Source: JBKCUA01 sp046318675
GTDB taxonomy: Bacteria; Pseudomonadota; Alphaproteobacteria; JAJTHO01
DNA: 39,705 nt
Assembly (NCBI GenBank): GCA_046318675.1
Contig: JBKCUA010000027.1
Span: 1 to 39,705 of the forward strand
Direction of reading: 5' to 3'
The position numbers were made by a program, and so were the translations under genes. Within the stretch, counting starts at the first letter, position 1; each line of letters starts with the position of its first letter. Below are positions 31,985 to 39,493 of the stretch, in pieces. Under the pieces are notes generated by a model. It saw nothing but the letters and a program-made list of their open reading frames with translations. It was not told where the DNA came from and ran no database searches.

Positions 31985-33636
31985 ACAGCATAGCCTTGCC
32001 GCCGCTATCCGTAAGGGCTTTATGGGTCGCGCTGGTGCTGTTGTGCGCCGTATTGTACCTGCCGGGTCAGCACCGCCTGCCTGTGATGGATCGTGATGAG
32101 GCACGCTTTGCCCAAGCCACCAAGCAAATGCTGGCCACGGAGGATTATATTGATATACGCTTTCAGCATGAAAGTCGTTATAAGAAACCTGTGGGTATTT
32201 ACTGGCTGCAAGCCATGTCAGTGCGCTTTGTCGGAACCCCGGAGGCTATTTGGGCGTACCGTCTTCCTTCACTGTTTAGTGCTATCGGTACCGTATTATT
32301 GCTTGCTTGGTTAGTGTTGCGGTTGGGTGAAACGTGCTGGGCCGCGTTAGCAGCTGGGGCAATGTTGGCATCTACGGTATTACTTAGTGTTGAGGCGCAT
32401 TTGGCGAAGACCGATGCAGCGTTGTTGCTGGTGGTCACGGGGGTACAGGCGATTATTTTGTGTCAATATCAGGCGTGGCAAACGGGCAAACGGTTACGGC
32501 GGCATTGGATTGTGGTTTGGTGGGCGTTGCTTGGTATTGGTATATTGCTTAAAGGGCCCATCGTGCCGTTGATTGCCGGGTTGAGCTTAGCTTGGCTCAA
32601 ATGGATTGAAAAAGATCGCGGCTTTGCCAAAACATTTTGGGATATCTGGGGGTTGGGGCTGGCGATTGTTATCGTGTTGCCGTGGTTAGTATTGATCCAC
32701 CAAGTATCGGGCGGGGGCTTTTGGCGTGAAGCAGTGGTGAATGATCTTCTTAGTAAGGCGGTTAGCGGTCAAGAGTCACATGGTGCGCCTCCTCTATTTT
32801 ATGCGGCGTTGTCACCATTGTTGCTCTGGCCTTTTGGTGGGGCAGTGTTGTTGGCGTTGCTGCGTGTGCGTCAGCACCGGAATCATTTTGTGGTGCGGGC
32901 GGCTTTGGCTTGGGTTGTGCCTACTTGGGTGTTGTTTGAGCTGATTCCCACTAAGTTGCCGCATTATATCTTGCCGACATTTCCGGCCTTGGTGTTGCTT
33001 ACCGTCTGGGTGTGGCGGCGCGAGGGGGAGCGGTTGCTTTCCCCCGGTCATGGCCGAGCCACATTGCGCTTTTTTTACGGAATTTTTGGCGTTGGGTTGA
33101 CGCTTGCCCCGGTCATTGCTGTGCCGCTTGCCCTTGGAAATGAGCTGAATATTATTTCGCTGTTTCCGGCTTTGGTGGCGACCACTTTTATGATTATTGC
33201 CATCCAGCTAGGCACGCAATTGCCAATTCGTTTCGGAGCCTTGGTGCTGGGGGCTGCGTTAACCTATACAAGCCTGTTTCATCTTCATGTGCCTGCGGCG
33301 CAGCGGTTGTGGGTGAGTGAGCGTCTTTTGACGGCCTTAAAAGAGGCCGGGGTGCAACACCGCCCCCTTGCCATTGCCGGGTTCAATGAGCCTAGTGCCG
33401 TGTTCACTCTTGGGACGGATCTGCGCCTTACTAATGGCGTGGGTGCAGCTGCTTTCCTAGTGGAGTATCCCGATGGGATTGTCATGATTGAATCGCGCCA
33501 GCGTGCCGCCTTTGATGCCGTCATTCGCAGCTTGAGGAGTCCCATGCCCTTGACGGAACGTGGTCAAGTGACGGGACTCAATTATTCTAATGGCAAGACA
33601 GTAGATATTCATATTCTGGAGGCCAGTGAGCCGTGA
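31981..33636 (+). CDS. ArnT-like (GT83) lipid-linked sugar transferase
   Basis: A 551-residue polytopic glycosyltransferase of the ArnT/PMT family. MDRDEARFAQATKQML near residue 37 is the typical acidic first-loop motif. KKPVGIYWLQA follows, and about ten hydrophobic segments come before a soluble C-terminal domain. Family members move an aminoarabinose or other sugar from undecaprenyl phosphate to lipid A; the donor and acceptor here are not known. The ATG overlaps the DedA stop (ATGA). The next gene overlaps by 4 nt. Confidence 0.88.
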   Translation: MNSIALPPLSVRALWVALVLLCAVLYLPGQHRLPVMDRDEARFAQATKQMLATEDYIDIRFQHESRYKKPVGIYWLQAMSVRFVGTPEAIWAYRLPSLFSAIGTVLLLAWLVLRLGETCWAALAAGAMLASTVLLSVEAHLAKTDAALLLVVTGVQAIILCQYQAWQTGKRLRRHWIVVWWALLGIGILLKGPIVPLIAGLSLAWLKWIEKDRGFAKTFWDIWGLGLAIVIVLPWLVLIHQVSGGGFWREAVVNDLLSKAVSGQESHGAPPLFYAALSPLLLWPFGGAVLLALLRVRQHRNHFVVRAALAWVVPTWVLFELIPTKLPHYILPTFPALVLLTVWVWRREGERLLSPGHGRATLRFFYGIFGVGLTLAPVIAVPLALGNELNIISLFPALVATTFMIIAIQLGTQLPIRFGALVLGAALTYTSLFHLHVPAAQRLWVSERLLTALKEAGVQHRPLAIAGFNEPSAVFTLGTDLRLTNGVGAAAFLVEYPDGIVMIESRQRAAFDAVIRSLRSPMPLTERGQVTGLNYSNGKTVDIHILEASEP

Positions 33637-34247
33637 GCCGCTGGATAATTCTTTCCGGTATCGCCCTTCTGGCCGCAGTTTTGGTGTTGCACTTTACTGG
33701 TCTTGACGCTGAGGCTGCCCGCTGGGCGGCTGGCCTGCACCGGGATCATAAGGTGGTTTTTGAATTTTTTTCAACACTAGGAGATAGTAAGTATAGCCTA
33801 GTGCCATCGGGGATTATCGCCTTGACGGGCTATTTTCTTAAAGCCCCGAGGCGCATTGTTCATGCCGCGCTGTTGTTGTTTGCCAGCGTTGCCCTGTCGG
33901 GGATTGCGGCTAACATCTTCAAGTTTTTGATAGGTCGCCCTAGGCCGCGGTTATTATTGCAGGGACAAGAGGCCTTTTCGCCTTTTACAATGGACTGGCT
34001 GTATCACTCTTGGCCATCGGGACACACTACCACGGCGGCGGCCATTGCAGTGGTGATCGCGCTTTGGTGGCGGCCACTGGGGATTCTCGGCGCGGCTTTG
34101 ATCCTAGCCGTGGGCAGCAGCCGCGTTGTCCTAGGGGCGCACTATCCGGGGGATGTTCTGGCCGGGGCGTGGCTGGGTGTGGTGGTGAGCCTGTTGTTAT
34201 GGAGATTGAAGGAACGCCAGCGTTCTTGCATTCCGTGGATGGCATGA
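33633..34247 (+). CDS. PAP2-family phosphatase
   Basis: A 204-residue membrane phosphatase with the three PAP2 motifs: KFLIGRPRP (about 97-105), PSGH (about 128-131) and SRVVLGAHYPGD (about 162-173). It has about five membrane helices. Likely substrates are undecaprenyl pyrophosphate or lipid A phosphates, supported by the neighbouring DedA and ArnT-like genes. The GTG start overlaps the preceding stop (GTGA). NfeD follows 13 nt later. Confidence 0.92.
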   Translation: MSRWIILSGIALLAAVLVLHFTGLDAEAARWAAGLHRDHKVVFEFFSTLGDSKYSLVPSGIIALTGYFLKAPRRIVHAALLLFASVALSGIAANIFKFLIGRPRPRLLLQGQEAFSPFTMDWLYHSWPSGHTTTAAAIAVVIALWWRPLGILGAALILAVGSSRVVLGAHYPGDVLAGAWLGVVVSLLLWRLKERQRSCIPWMA

Positions 34248-34260
34248 TAGATTCCCGGCG

Positions 34261-34713
34261 ATGAGTTTTACTCCCGCAATATTTTGGCTTCTGATTGGCC
34301 TGTGTGCCATTTTGTTCGAGATTTTTGCTATTCTGCCCGGTGTTGGTTTGCTTTTCATTGGTCTTGGGGCGTTTGGTGTGGCTATTGTTTTGTCGTTAGA
34401 CGGTATGGAGGCGCTCTCCATTCTTTGGCAGGTTTTAATTTTTCTTGGGGTTAGCCTTGCCTCCGCCGCCCTGTTGTGGCGGCCTATGCGACGGTGGCAG
34501 AAAATGGGAAAAACTTATCATAATATGGTGGGGCAGCGGGGCGTTGTTGTTGGCGCGGATTTGCTCCCCGGCGCGCAGGGCAGCGTGCAGTGGTCGGGCA
34601 CGGTGATGAACGCGGAGCTTGCCTCTTCCGCTACTGCTGTTCCCGTCGGGAGCACTGTCACGATCGTTACCGTGCGCGGTAACGTTCTTGTTGTTCAACC
34701 TATTTTATCATGA
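34261..34713 (+). CDS. NfeD-like membrane protein
   Basis: A 150-residue protein. Two or three hydrophobic N-terminal segments (about 5-70) precede a small beta-barrel OB-like domain (VGQRGVVVGADLLPGAQGSVQWSG) typical of short NfeD proteins. These pair with SPFH/slipin proteins, and an SPFH gene starts 10 nt downstream, the usual arrangement. There is no good SD before the ATG at 34261. Confidence 0.88.
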   Translation: MSFTPAIFWLLIGLCAILFEIFAILPGVGLLFIGLGAFGVAIVLSLDGMEALSILWQVLIFLGVSLASAALLWRPMRRWQKMGKTYHNMVGQRGVVVGADLLPGAQGSVQWSGTVMNAELASSATAVPVGSTVTIVTVRGNVLVVQPILS

Positions 34714-34723
34714 GGATATTGTA

Positions 34724-35698
34724 ATGGTTATTGATTTTTCAACGGTCATTTTGCTTATTGTGCTTTTGATAGCGTTTATTGGCGTTATTAAAGGCGTTTG
34801 TATTGCACCCCAACAAGAAGCGTGGGTCATTGAACGTCTGGGACGCTACAGCAGGACACTTGAACCGGGATTAACCATTATTGTTCCCTATATTGAGCGT
34901 GTTGCGTATCGGCATTCCCTCAAGGAAACGGCCTATGATGTGCACGAGCAGACAGCTATCACCCGCGATAACGTCACCCTGACTCTTGACGGTATCGTTT
35001 ACTTGCGGGTGACGGATCCGGTGGCGGCATCTTACGGGGTTAATGATCCGATTTATGCCATTACTCAGCTGGCGCAGACCACCATGCGTTCTGAGATTGG
35101 TAAGTTGACGATGGATCAGACGTTTGAGGAACGCGATAAGTTGAACCATAATATTGTGCAGGCTATTAATGCTGCTGCGGGCACTTGGGGCATCCAGTGT
35201 ATGCGCTATGAGATTCGCAATATCCATCCGCCTAAGACTGTGCTTCAGGCTATGGAGCTACAGGTTGCGGCGGAACGGCAGAAACGCGCCCAGATTCTTG
35301 AATCGGAAGGCAAACGACAGGCTCAAATCAATATGGCCGAAGGGTATAAACAAGAGGTAGTCTTAAAATCGGAGGCCGCCTTCACCGATCAGGTCAACCG
35401 TGCCAAGGGCGAGGGAGAGGCTATATTAACCGTTGCTCACGCCACGGCGGAAAGCCTGCGGCAGGTTGCCCAGGCGATCAGCCAGTCCGGCGGGATGGAG
35501 GCTATGAACCTTCGTGTTGCGGAGCAATATGTGGAGGCGTTTAGGCAGTTGGCGCAGAAATCCACCACCGTGTTGTTGCCCGCCGCCGCTGGCGATGCTG
35601 CCAGCATGGTTGCCCAGGCCTTGACGGTGTTTGATCGCCTCAAGGAAGGTAAGACTGAAATCATGGCCTCTCCCAGAGGCAGCGTACCCCGGGTATAA
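34724..35698 (+). CDS. SPFH/band 7 (paraslipin, QmcA-like) membrane protein
   Basis: A 324-residue protein with an N-terminal membrane helix (VILLIVLLIAFIGVI) and the SPFH domain (about 27-200; EAWVIERLGRYSRTLEPGL). A long coiled coil (about 180-235) is rich in Ala, Glu and Lys. Such proteins organise membrane microdomains and work with NfeD, encoded just upstream. ATG 34724 has SD GAGGA 8 nt upstream; the longer frame from 34619 lies inside the NfeD gene. argB begins 5 nt after the stop. Confidence 0.93.
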   Translation: MVIDFSTVILLIVLLIAFIGVIKGVCIAPQQEAWVIERLGRYSRTLEPGLTIIVPYIERVAYRHSLKETAYDVHEQTAITRDNVTLTLDGIVYLRVTDPVAASYGVNDPIYAITQLAQTTMRSEIGKLTMDQTFEERDKLNHNIVQAINAAAGTWGIQCMRYEIRNIHPPKTVLQAMELQVAAERQKRAQILESEGKRQAQINMAEGYKQEVVLKSEAAFTDQVNRAKGEGEAILTVAHATAESLRQVAQAISQSGGMEAMNLRVAEQYVEAFRQLAQKSTTVLLPAAAGDAASMVAQALTVFDRLKEGKTEIMASPRGSVPRV

Positions 35699-35703
35699 AC
35701 ACG

Positions 35704-36606
35704 ATGCAGATTGATATTGATACCACCGCTACCGCCTTGGCGAAGGCCACGATCTTAGCCGAAGCTCTGCCCTATATGCGCCGCTACGCGGGGCGGACGT
35801 TTATTATCAAGTACGGCGGCCATGCCATGGGCGACGCCTCTGCTGCTGCGGCTTTTGCTAAGGACGTGGTGCTGCTCAAGCAAATTGGCATCAACCCCAT
35901 CGTCGTTCATGGCGGCGGCCCTCAAATTGGGGCAATGCTGGAACGCCTTAAGATTAAATCGGATTTTGTCGACGGCTTGCGGGTCACGGACGCTGCAACG
36001 GTGGAAATTGTGGAGATGGTGCTCAGCGGCGCCATCAACAAGGCCATTGTTGCGGAAATTAACCGCGCCGGCGGCCTCGCCGTGGGCCTGTCGGGCAAGG
36101 ATGCTAATCTGATTGAGGCCAAACGGCTGGAGCATAAACGCCGCGATCCCGATTCCAACATTGAAAGCGTGTTGGACTTGGGCTTTGTGGGCGAGCCAAC
36201 GAAGATCAACCCGGCGGTGCTGGCCACCTTTGCCCGGTCGGACATTATTCCCGTTATTGCTCCCATTGGCGTGGACAGCGAGGGGCGTAGCTACAACATT
36301 AATGCCGACACCGCCGCCGGGGCGATTGCCGCCGCCGTGCGGGCGACGCGGTTTTTCCTCCTCACCGACGTGGGCGGGGTTTTGGATGCGAACAAAAAGC
36401 CTATTGCCGATCTCTCCCGCGCCGAGGCCGAAAAGCTCATCCACAACGGTACCATCAGCGGCGGCATGATCCCCAAGGTGCGCACCTGCCTCGATGCCGT
36501 TGCCGGCGGGGTGGAAGGCGCGGTGATTCTGGATGGCCGCTTGCCCCATGCCGTGCTGCTGGAGGTGTTTACCAGCAAAGGGGTGGGGACGATTTTGCAT
36601 GAGTAG
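35704..36606 (+). CDS. argB: Acetylglutamate kinase
   Basis: The second step of arginine synthesis: phosphorylation of N-acetylglutamate. It has 300 residues, the usual length. KYGGHAMG (about 39-46) and VVHGGGPQIG (about 67-76) bind ATP and substrate. NINADTAAGAIAAAVRA and GMIPKVRTCLDAV follow. It is the last gene of the recA-argB series. A terminator follows after 43 nt. Confidence 0.97.
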   Translation: MQIDIDTTATALAKATILAEALPYMRRYAGRTFIIKYGGHAMGDASAAAAFAKDVVLLKQIGINPIVVHGGGPQIGAMLERLKIKSDFVDGLRVTDAATVEIVEMVLSGAINKAIVAEINRAGGLAVGLSGKDANLIEAKRLEHKRRDPDSNIESVLDLGFVGEPTKINPAVLATFARSDIIPVIAPIGVDSEGRSYNINADTAAGAIAAAVRATRFFLLTDVGGVLDANKKPIADLSRAEAEKLIHNGTISGGMIPKVRTCLDAVAGGVEGAVILDGRLPHAVLLEVFTSKGVGTILHE

Positions 36607-36649
36607 GGGGTGGTTGGGTGGGGAGTTGTGAGTGGTGAGTGGATAAAAG

Positions 36650-36695
36650 AACAACACCCCTTACCGAGGGGCAGGGGTGTTGTTGTTTTATTGTT
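36650..36695. terminator. Bidirectional terminator after argB
   Basis: A perfect 12-bp stem (AACAACACCCCT, 36650-36661, with 36673-36684) and an 11-nt loop are followed by a T-rich stretch. The left flank is A-rich, so it could also end the 64-codon minus-strand gene. Confidence 0.88.
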
Positions 36696-36889
36696 TAAGA
36701 TTTAAATTCGTTTTCCCAAACAAGATCAGCCTTTTTTGCGAAAACATACTTTCCATCGGAATCCCATTCAACCATAACCAGTTCGGAGTTTCCTCCGAAA
36801 GGTTCAATACCGAAAACTAAAGAGCCGCGATCCTCATCTTGTCGGAGTACCACACGGCGTTTGTTGTCAGATTCACTTGGTTTAATCAT
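36695..36889 (-). CDS. Small hypothetical protein (64 aa)
   Basis: A 64-residue protein, charged and without membrane segments. The middle part (RRVVLRQDEDRGSLVFGIEPFGG) and the end (VMVEWDSDGKYVFAKKADLVWENEFKS) suggest a small beta-rich fold. I do not recognise a family. The ATG at 36889 has AGGAG 6 nt upstream, supporting translation; the frame extends to 36949 without a better start. It lies between two plus-strand genes and its end meets the argB terminator. A short inverted repeat (36901-36915) stands just upstream of its SD. Confidence 0.6.
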   Translation of the reverse strand: MIKPSESDNKRRVVLRQDEDRGSLVFGIEPFGGNSELVMVEWDSDGKYVFAKKADLVWENEFKS

Positions 36890-36956
36890 TATGAACTCCT
36901 GTCCATTTTTTGGACTTCTTTTTTTTCGACAAGAGGATGATTCTCTCAAAAAATTT

Positions 36957-36988
36957 TTGACAGAAAAACTCTATGCCCCCACTATACG
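36957..36988 (+). promoter_or_regulatory. Possible promoter upstream of the pentanucleotide repeat
   Basis: TTGACA (36957-36962) is followed at 17-20 nt by CACTAT/TATACG (36980-36988). The -35 is perfect, the -10 weak. It would transcribe through the (CGTTG)n tract towards the flavoprotein gene. Confidence 0.35.
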
Positions 36989-37020
36989 TTGCGTTGCGTT
37001 GCGTTGCGTTGCGTTGCGTC
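36987..37020. repeat. Pentanucleotide tandem repeat (CGTTG)6
   Basis: Six perfect CGTTG units plus a partial CGTC lie in the intergenic region between the 64-codon gene and the flavoprotein gene. Each unit carries TTGCG, which resembles part of a -35 box. The number of copies could vary by replication slippage. Confidence 0.9.
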
Positions 37021-37057
37021 ACACACTGTAAAATTTAATACAATTATTTTTTAAGCC

Positions 37058-37105
37058 GCTGGAGGTCTTCCCGGCGCAGGGGTGGAAACCATAGTGCATG
37101 AGTAG
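37058..37105 (+). repeat. Degraded copy of the argB 3' end
   Basis: This 48-nt stretch matches the last 49 nt of argB (36558-36606): identical blocks GCTGGAGGT, AGGGGTGG and GCATGAGTAG occur in the same order and spacing, with divergence between them and one base missing. The missing base breaks the argB reading frame. It lies directly upstream of the SD of the next gene. Confidence 0.6.
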
Positions 37106-37114
37106 GAGGAAATT

Positions 37115-38134
37115 ATGCCCACAGCGTTGACAACACCGGTGGTCGTTATTGGCGCCGGCCCGGTGGGGTTATTTGCGGTGTTTCAGTGCGGGATGCAGGG
37201 GTTATCCTGCGTGGTGGTGGACGCGCTGGACGCGGTGGGCGGGCAATGCCAGGCCCTGTACCCCGAAAAGCCGATTTACGATATTCCCGCTTACCCCAGT
37301 ATCAGCGGCGGAACGCTGAGTGAAAAGCTGGCGCAGCAGGCCGCGCCATTTAACCCGCGCTATCTATTGGGCCAGCGGGTGGCGAGGCTGGAACCTTGCG
37401 GCAACGCCTGGCAAGTGACCACGGATCAAGGCACCCGTATTGAGGCGAGGGCGGTCATTATCGCCGCCGGGGCAGGGGCGTTTGGCCCCAATCGCCCGCC
37501 CCTTGACGGCATTGAGGCGTTTGAGGCCAGCGGCGCGGTGCAGTACTACGTCAAAAAAGCCGAGGCGTTCCGGGGTAAAAGCGTCGTCATTGCCGGGGGC
37601 GGGGATTCGGCGGTGGATTGGGCGGTGATTCTGGCGGACATTGCGGCGAAGGTGTACGTCGTTCACCGCCGGGCGAAATTTCGCGCCTTGCCGGAAAGCA
37701 TCTCGAAGCTGGAGGCCTTGGCCGCGCGGCCCGATGGCCGGGTAGAGTTGGTGACGCCGTACCAGCTGCACCGTCTTGAGGGCGCAAAAGACAGCTTAGA
37801 AGCGGTGGTGGTGGCGACGCTGGAGGGCGAAGAGCGCAGGCTGGAGGCGGATCATTTGCTGGCGTTTTTTGGCCTTTCCATGGACGTGGGCGCCATTGCC
37901 CAGTGGGGGTTAGAGCTGGAACACAACCATATTCGCGTGGATCAGGGTACAGCGGCAACCAGCCTTTCCGGGGTGTATGCCGTCGGGGATATTGCCACGT
38001 ACCCGCATAAGCTGAAACTTATTGCCACGGGCTTTGCGGAAGCGGCCCAGGCCGCCCATGCGGCCTACAACCACCTTAACCCCGACAAGCCCCGGCACTT
38101 TCAATATTCCACCACTCAGGGAGTTCCCGCATGA
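37115..38134 (+). CDS. Ferredoxin--NADP(+) reductase, thioredoxin-reductase type
   Basis: A 339-residue FAD/NADP flavoprotein that passes electrons between NADPH and ferredoxin or flavodoxin. The N-terminal FAD motif is VVIGAGPVGLF. GGQCQALYPEKPIYDIPA (about 42-59) is characteristic of TrxR-like FNRs and lacks the CxxC of true thioredoxin reductases. The NADPH motif VVIAGGGDSAVDWA follows, and GVYAVGDIATYP is near the end. The strong SD GGAGGAA precedes the ATG. Its stop overlaps mtnA (ATGA). Confidence 0.92.
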   Translation: MPTALTTPVVVIGAGPVGLFAVFQCGMQGLSCVVVDALDAVGGQCQALYPEKPIYDIPAYPSISGGTLSEKLAQQAAPFNPRYLLGQRVARLEPCGNAWQVTTDQGTRIEARAVIIAAGAGAFGPNRPPLDGIEAFEASGAVQYYVKKAEAFRGKSVVIAGGGDSAVDWAVILADIAAKVYVVHRRAKFRALPESISKLEALAARPDGRVELVTPYQLHRLEGAKDSLEAVVVATLEGEERRLEADHLLAFFGLSMDVGAIAQWGLELEHNHIRVDQGTAATSLSGVYAVGDIATYPHKLKLIATGFAEAAQAAHAAYNHLNPDKPRHFQYSTTQGVPA

Positions 38135-39210
38135 CCACCCAATCCGCACGCTCTTTGGTTGAGGATACCGATGGGGCGATTCGCATTCTTGATCAGCGGC
38201 TCTTGCCGTTCTCCCTCGTCTGGGTGCGGGTGGATAGTATGGCGGTGGCGGCGCAGGCCATTCGGGAGATGTGGTGCCGGGGTGCGCCGTTGTTGGCCGC
38301 GGTGGGGGCGTATGGCTTGACGATGGCACTGGAGAAAGATGCAGAGAACAGCAATCTGCACCGCGCCCATCAAACCTTGCTGGAGACGCGGCCCACGGCG
38401 GTGAACTTGCGCTGGGCATTAGATCGGGTGCGTGATGGCGTGGTAGGGTTGCCGCCGGAACAGCGGGCGGCGGTGGCGCGGGCTATCTGCCGGGATATTT
38501 GTGAGGAAGACGTAGTGATGAACCACGCTATTGGTAGGCATGGGTTGCCCCTTATTGCGGAGATTTCCGCTCGGAAAAAACCGGGTGAGGTCGTCAATAT
38601 CCTAACCCACTGCAACGCCGGACGCTTGGCGACGATTGCTTGGGGCACGGCTCTTGCGCCTCTCTATCTTGCTCATGCCCAAGGAGTGAAGGTGCACGTT
38701 TGGGTGGATGAGACACGGCCCCGCAATCAAGGGGCAAGCCTGACGGCGTGGGAGCTGGCCGACGCCGGGATTCCCCATACCTTGATTTGCGATAACGCCG
38801 GCGGCTTGCTGATGCAGCAAGGTAAGGTTGATCTGTGCGTGGTGGGCGTGGATAGAGTCACGGCCAATGGCGATGCGTGCAACAAGATAGGCACCTATTT
38901 GAAGGCGTTAGCGGCAAAAGATAATCAGGTACCGTTTTATGTTGCTCTGCCGTTGCCGACGTTTGATGCCAGTCTCGCCCACGGCGGTCTGATCCCTATT
39001 GAAGAGCGTAGTGCCGATGAGCTCACAACCATGCACGGCATTGATGCCGAAGGAAAGCCCGCCAGTGTTCGTATAGTGGGCACCCCCGCAACAGCGATTA
39101 GTAATCCGGGCTTTGATGTGACCCCGGCGCGGTTGGTGAGTGGATATATTACAGAGAAAGGAATACTGAAGGCTGGAGAGTTGGTTGCCAACATGGATTT
39201 TAAACATTAA
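38131..39210 (+). CDS. mtnA: S-methyl-5-thioribose-1-phosphate isomerase
   Basis: It converts methylthioribose-1-phosphate to methylthioribulose-1-phosphate in methionine salvage. It has 359 residues of the eIF2B-like family. MWCRGAPLLAAVGAYG is the substrate-binding start, THCNAGRLAT holds the catalytic Cys, and GVDRVTANGD the catalytic Asp. An SD GGGAG lies within the preceding gene, and ATGA overlaps its stop. No other mtn genes are seen. Confidence 0.95.
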   Translation: MTTQSARSLVEDTDGAIRILDQRLLPFSLVWVRVDSMAVAAQAIREMWCRGAPLLAAVGAYGLTMALEKDAENSNLHRAHQTLLETRPTAVNLRWALDRVRDGVVGLPPEQRAAVARAICRDICEEDVVMNHAIGRHGLPLIAEISARKKPGEVVNILTHCNAGRLATIAWGTALAPLYLAHAQGVKVHVWVDETRPRNQGASLTAWELADAGIPHTLICDNAGGLLMQQGKVDLCVVGVDRVTANGDACNKIGTYLKALAAKDNQVPFYVALPLPTFDASLAHGGLIPIEERSADELTTMHGIDAEGKPASVRIVGTPATAISNPGFDVTPARLVSGYITEKGILKAGELVANMDFKH

Positions 39211-39266
39211 AATCAGAAGCATGGTGAGAGTAAATTTTTTCTTAAAAAAGTACTTGCCTTAGTCTC

Positions 39267-39332
39267 GTAACGGGCCTATCAACACCGTTACCCCCGGACG
39301 ACAGATTGTCTTTCGATTCTAAGTCTGCCGGG
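39267..39332 (+). other. Structured region upstream of the rRNA promoter
   Basis: A 7-bp hairpin (GTAACGG 39267-39273 with CCGTTAC 39285-39291) and a wider CCCGG...CCGGG pairing lie between mtnA and the rRNA promoter. One could act as the mtnA terminator, but there is no U tract. The role is not clear. Confidence 0.35.
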
Positions 39333-39339
39333 TCGCTGT

Positions 39340-39368
39340 TTGACATCGTTTTTAACAAGGGATAAGCT
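39340..39368 (+). promoter_or_regulatory. rRNA operon promoter
   Basis: TTGACA (39340-39345), a 17-nt spacer and TAAGCT (39363-39368) form a sigma70-type promoter about 125 nt before the mature 16S 5' end. The AT-poor discriminator after the -10 is typical of stringently controlled rRNA promoters. Confidence 0.65.
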
Positions 39369-39493
39369 GGCGGTACGCCGATTTAATATCGTGCACGTAT
39401 CGCTGGCTAGACCGCTGGATTTATCCAGTGGTCAACCACAGTGAATATTGTGCACAGGAAACTGTACATGAAATTGAGTTTCATGTCGGGATA
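39369..39493 (+). other. 16S rRNA leader with processing stems
   Basis: Two strong hairpins are seen: an 11-bp stem (39410-39420 with 39423-39433) and an 8-bp stem ACATGAAA/TTTCATGT (39466-39473 with 39479-39486) just before the 16S 5' end. Such stems belong to the pre-rRNA leader removed by RNases. Confidence 0.55.

Noticed and set aside
35755..36657. 300-codon minus-strand ORF opposite argB
   Set aside because: It is antisense to a clear argB; His-rich composition is typical of a shadow frame.
36987..37020. CRISPR array
   Set aside because: The repeat is a 5-nt tandem microsatellite without spacers, and no cas genes are in the window.
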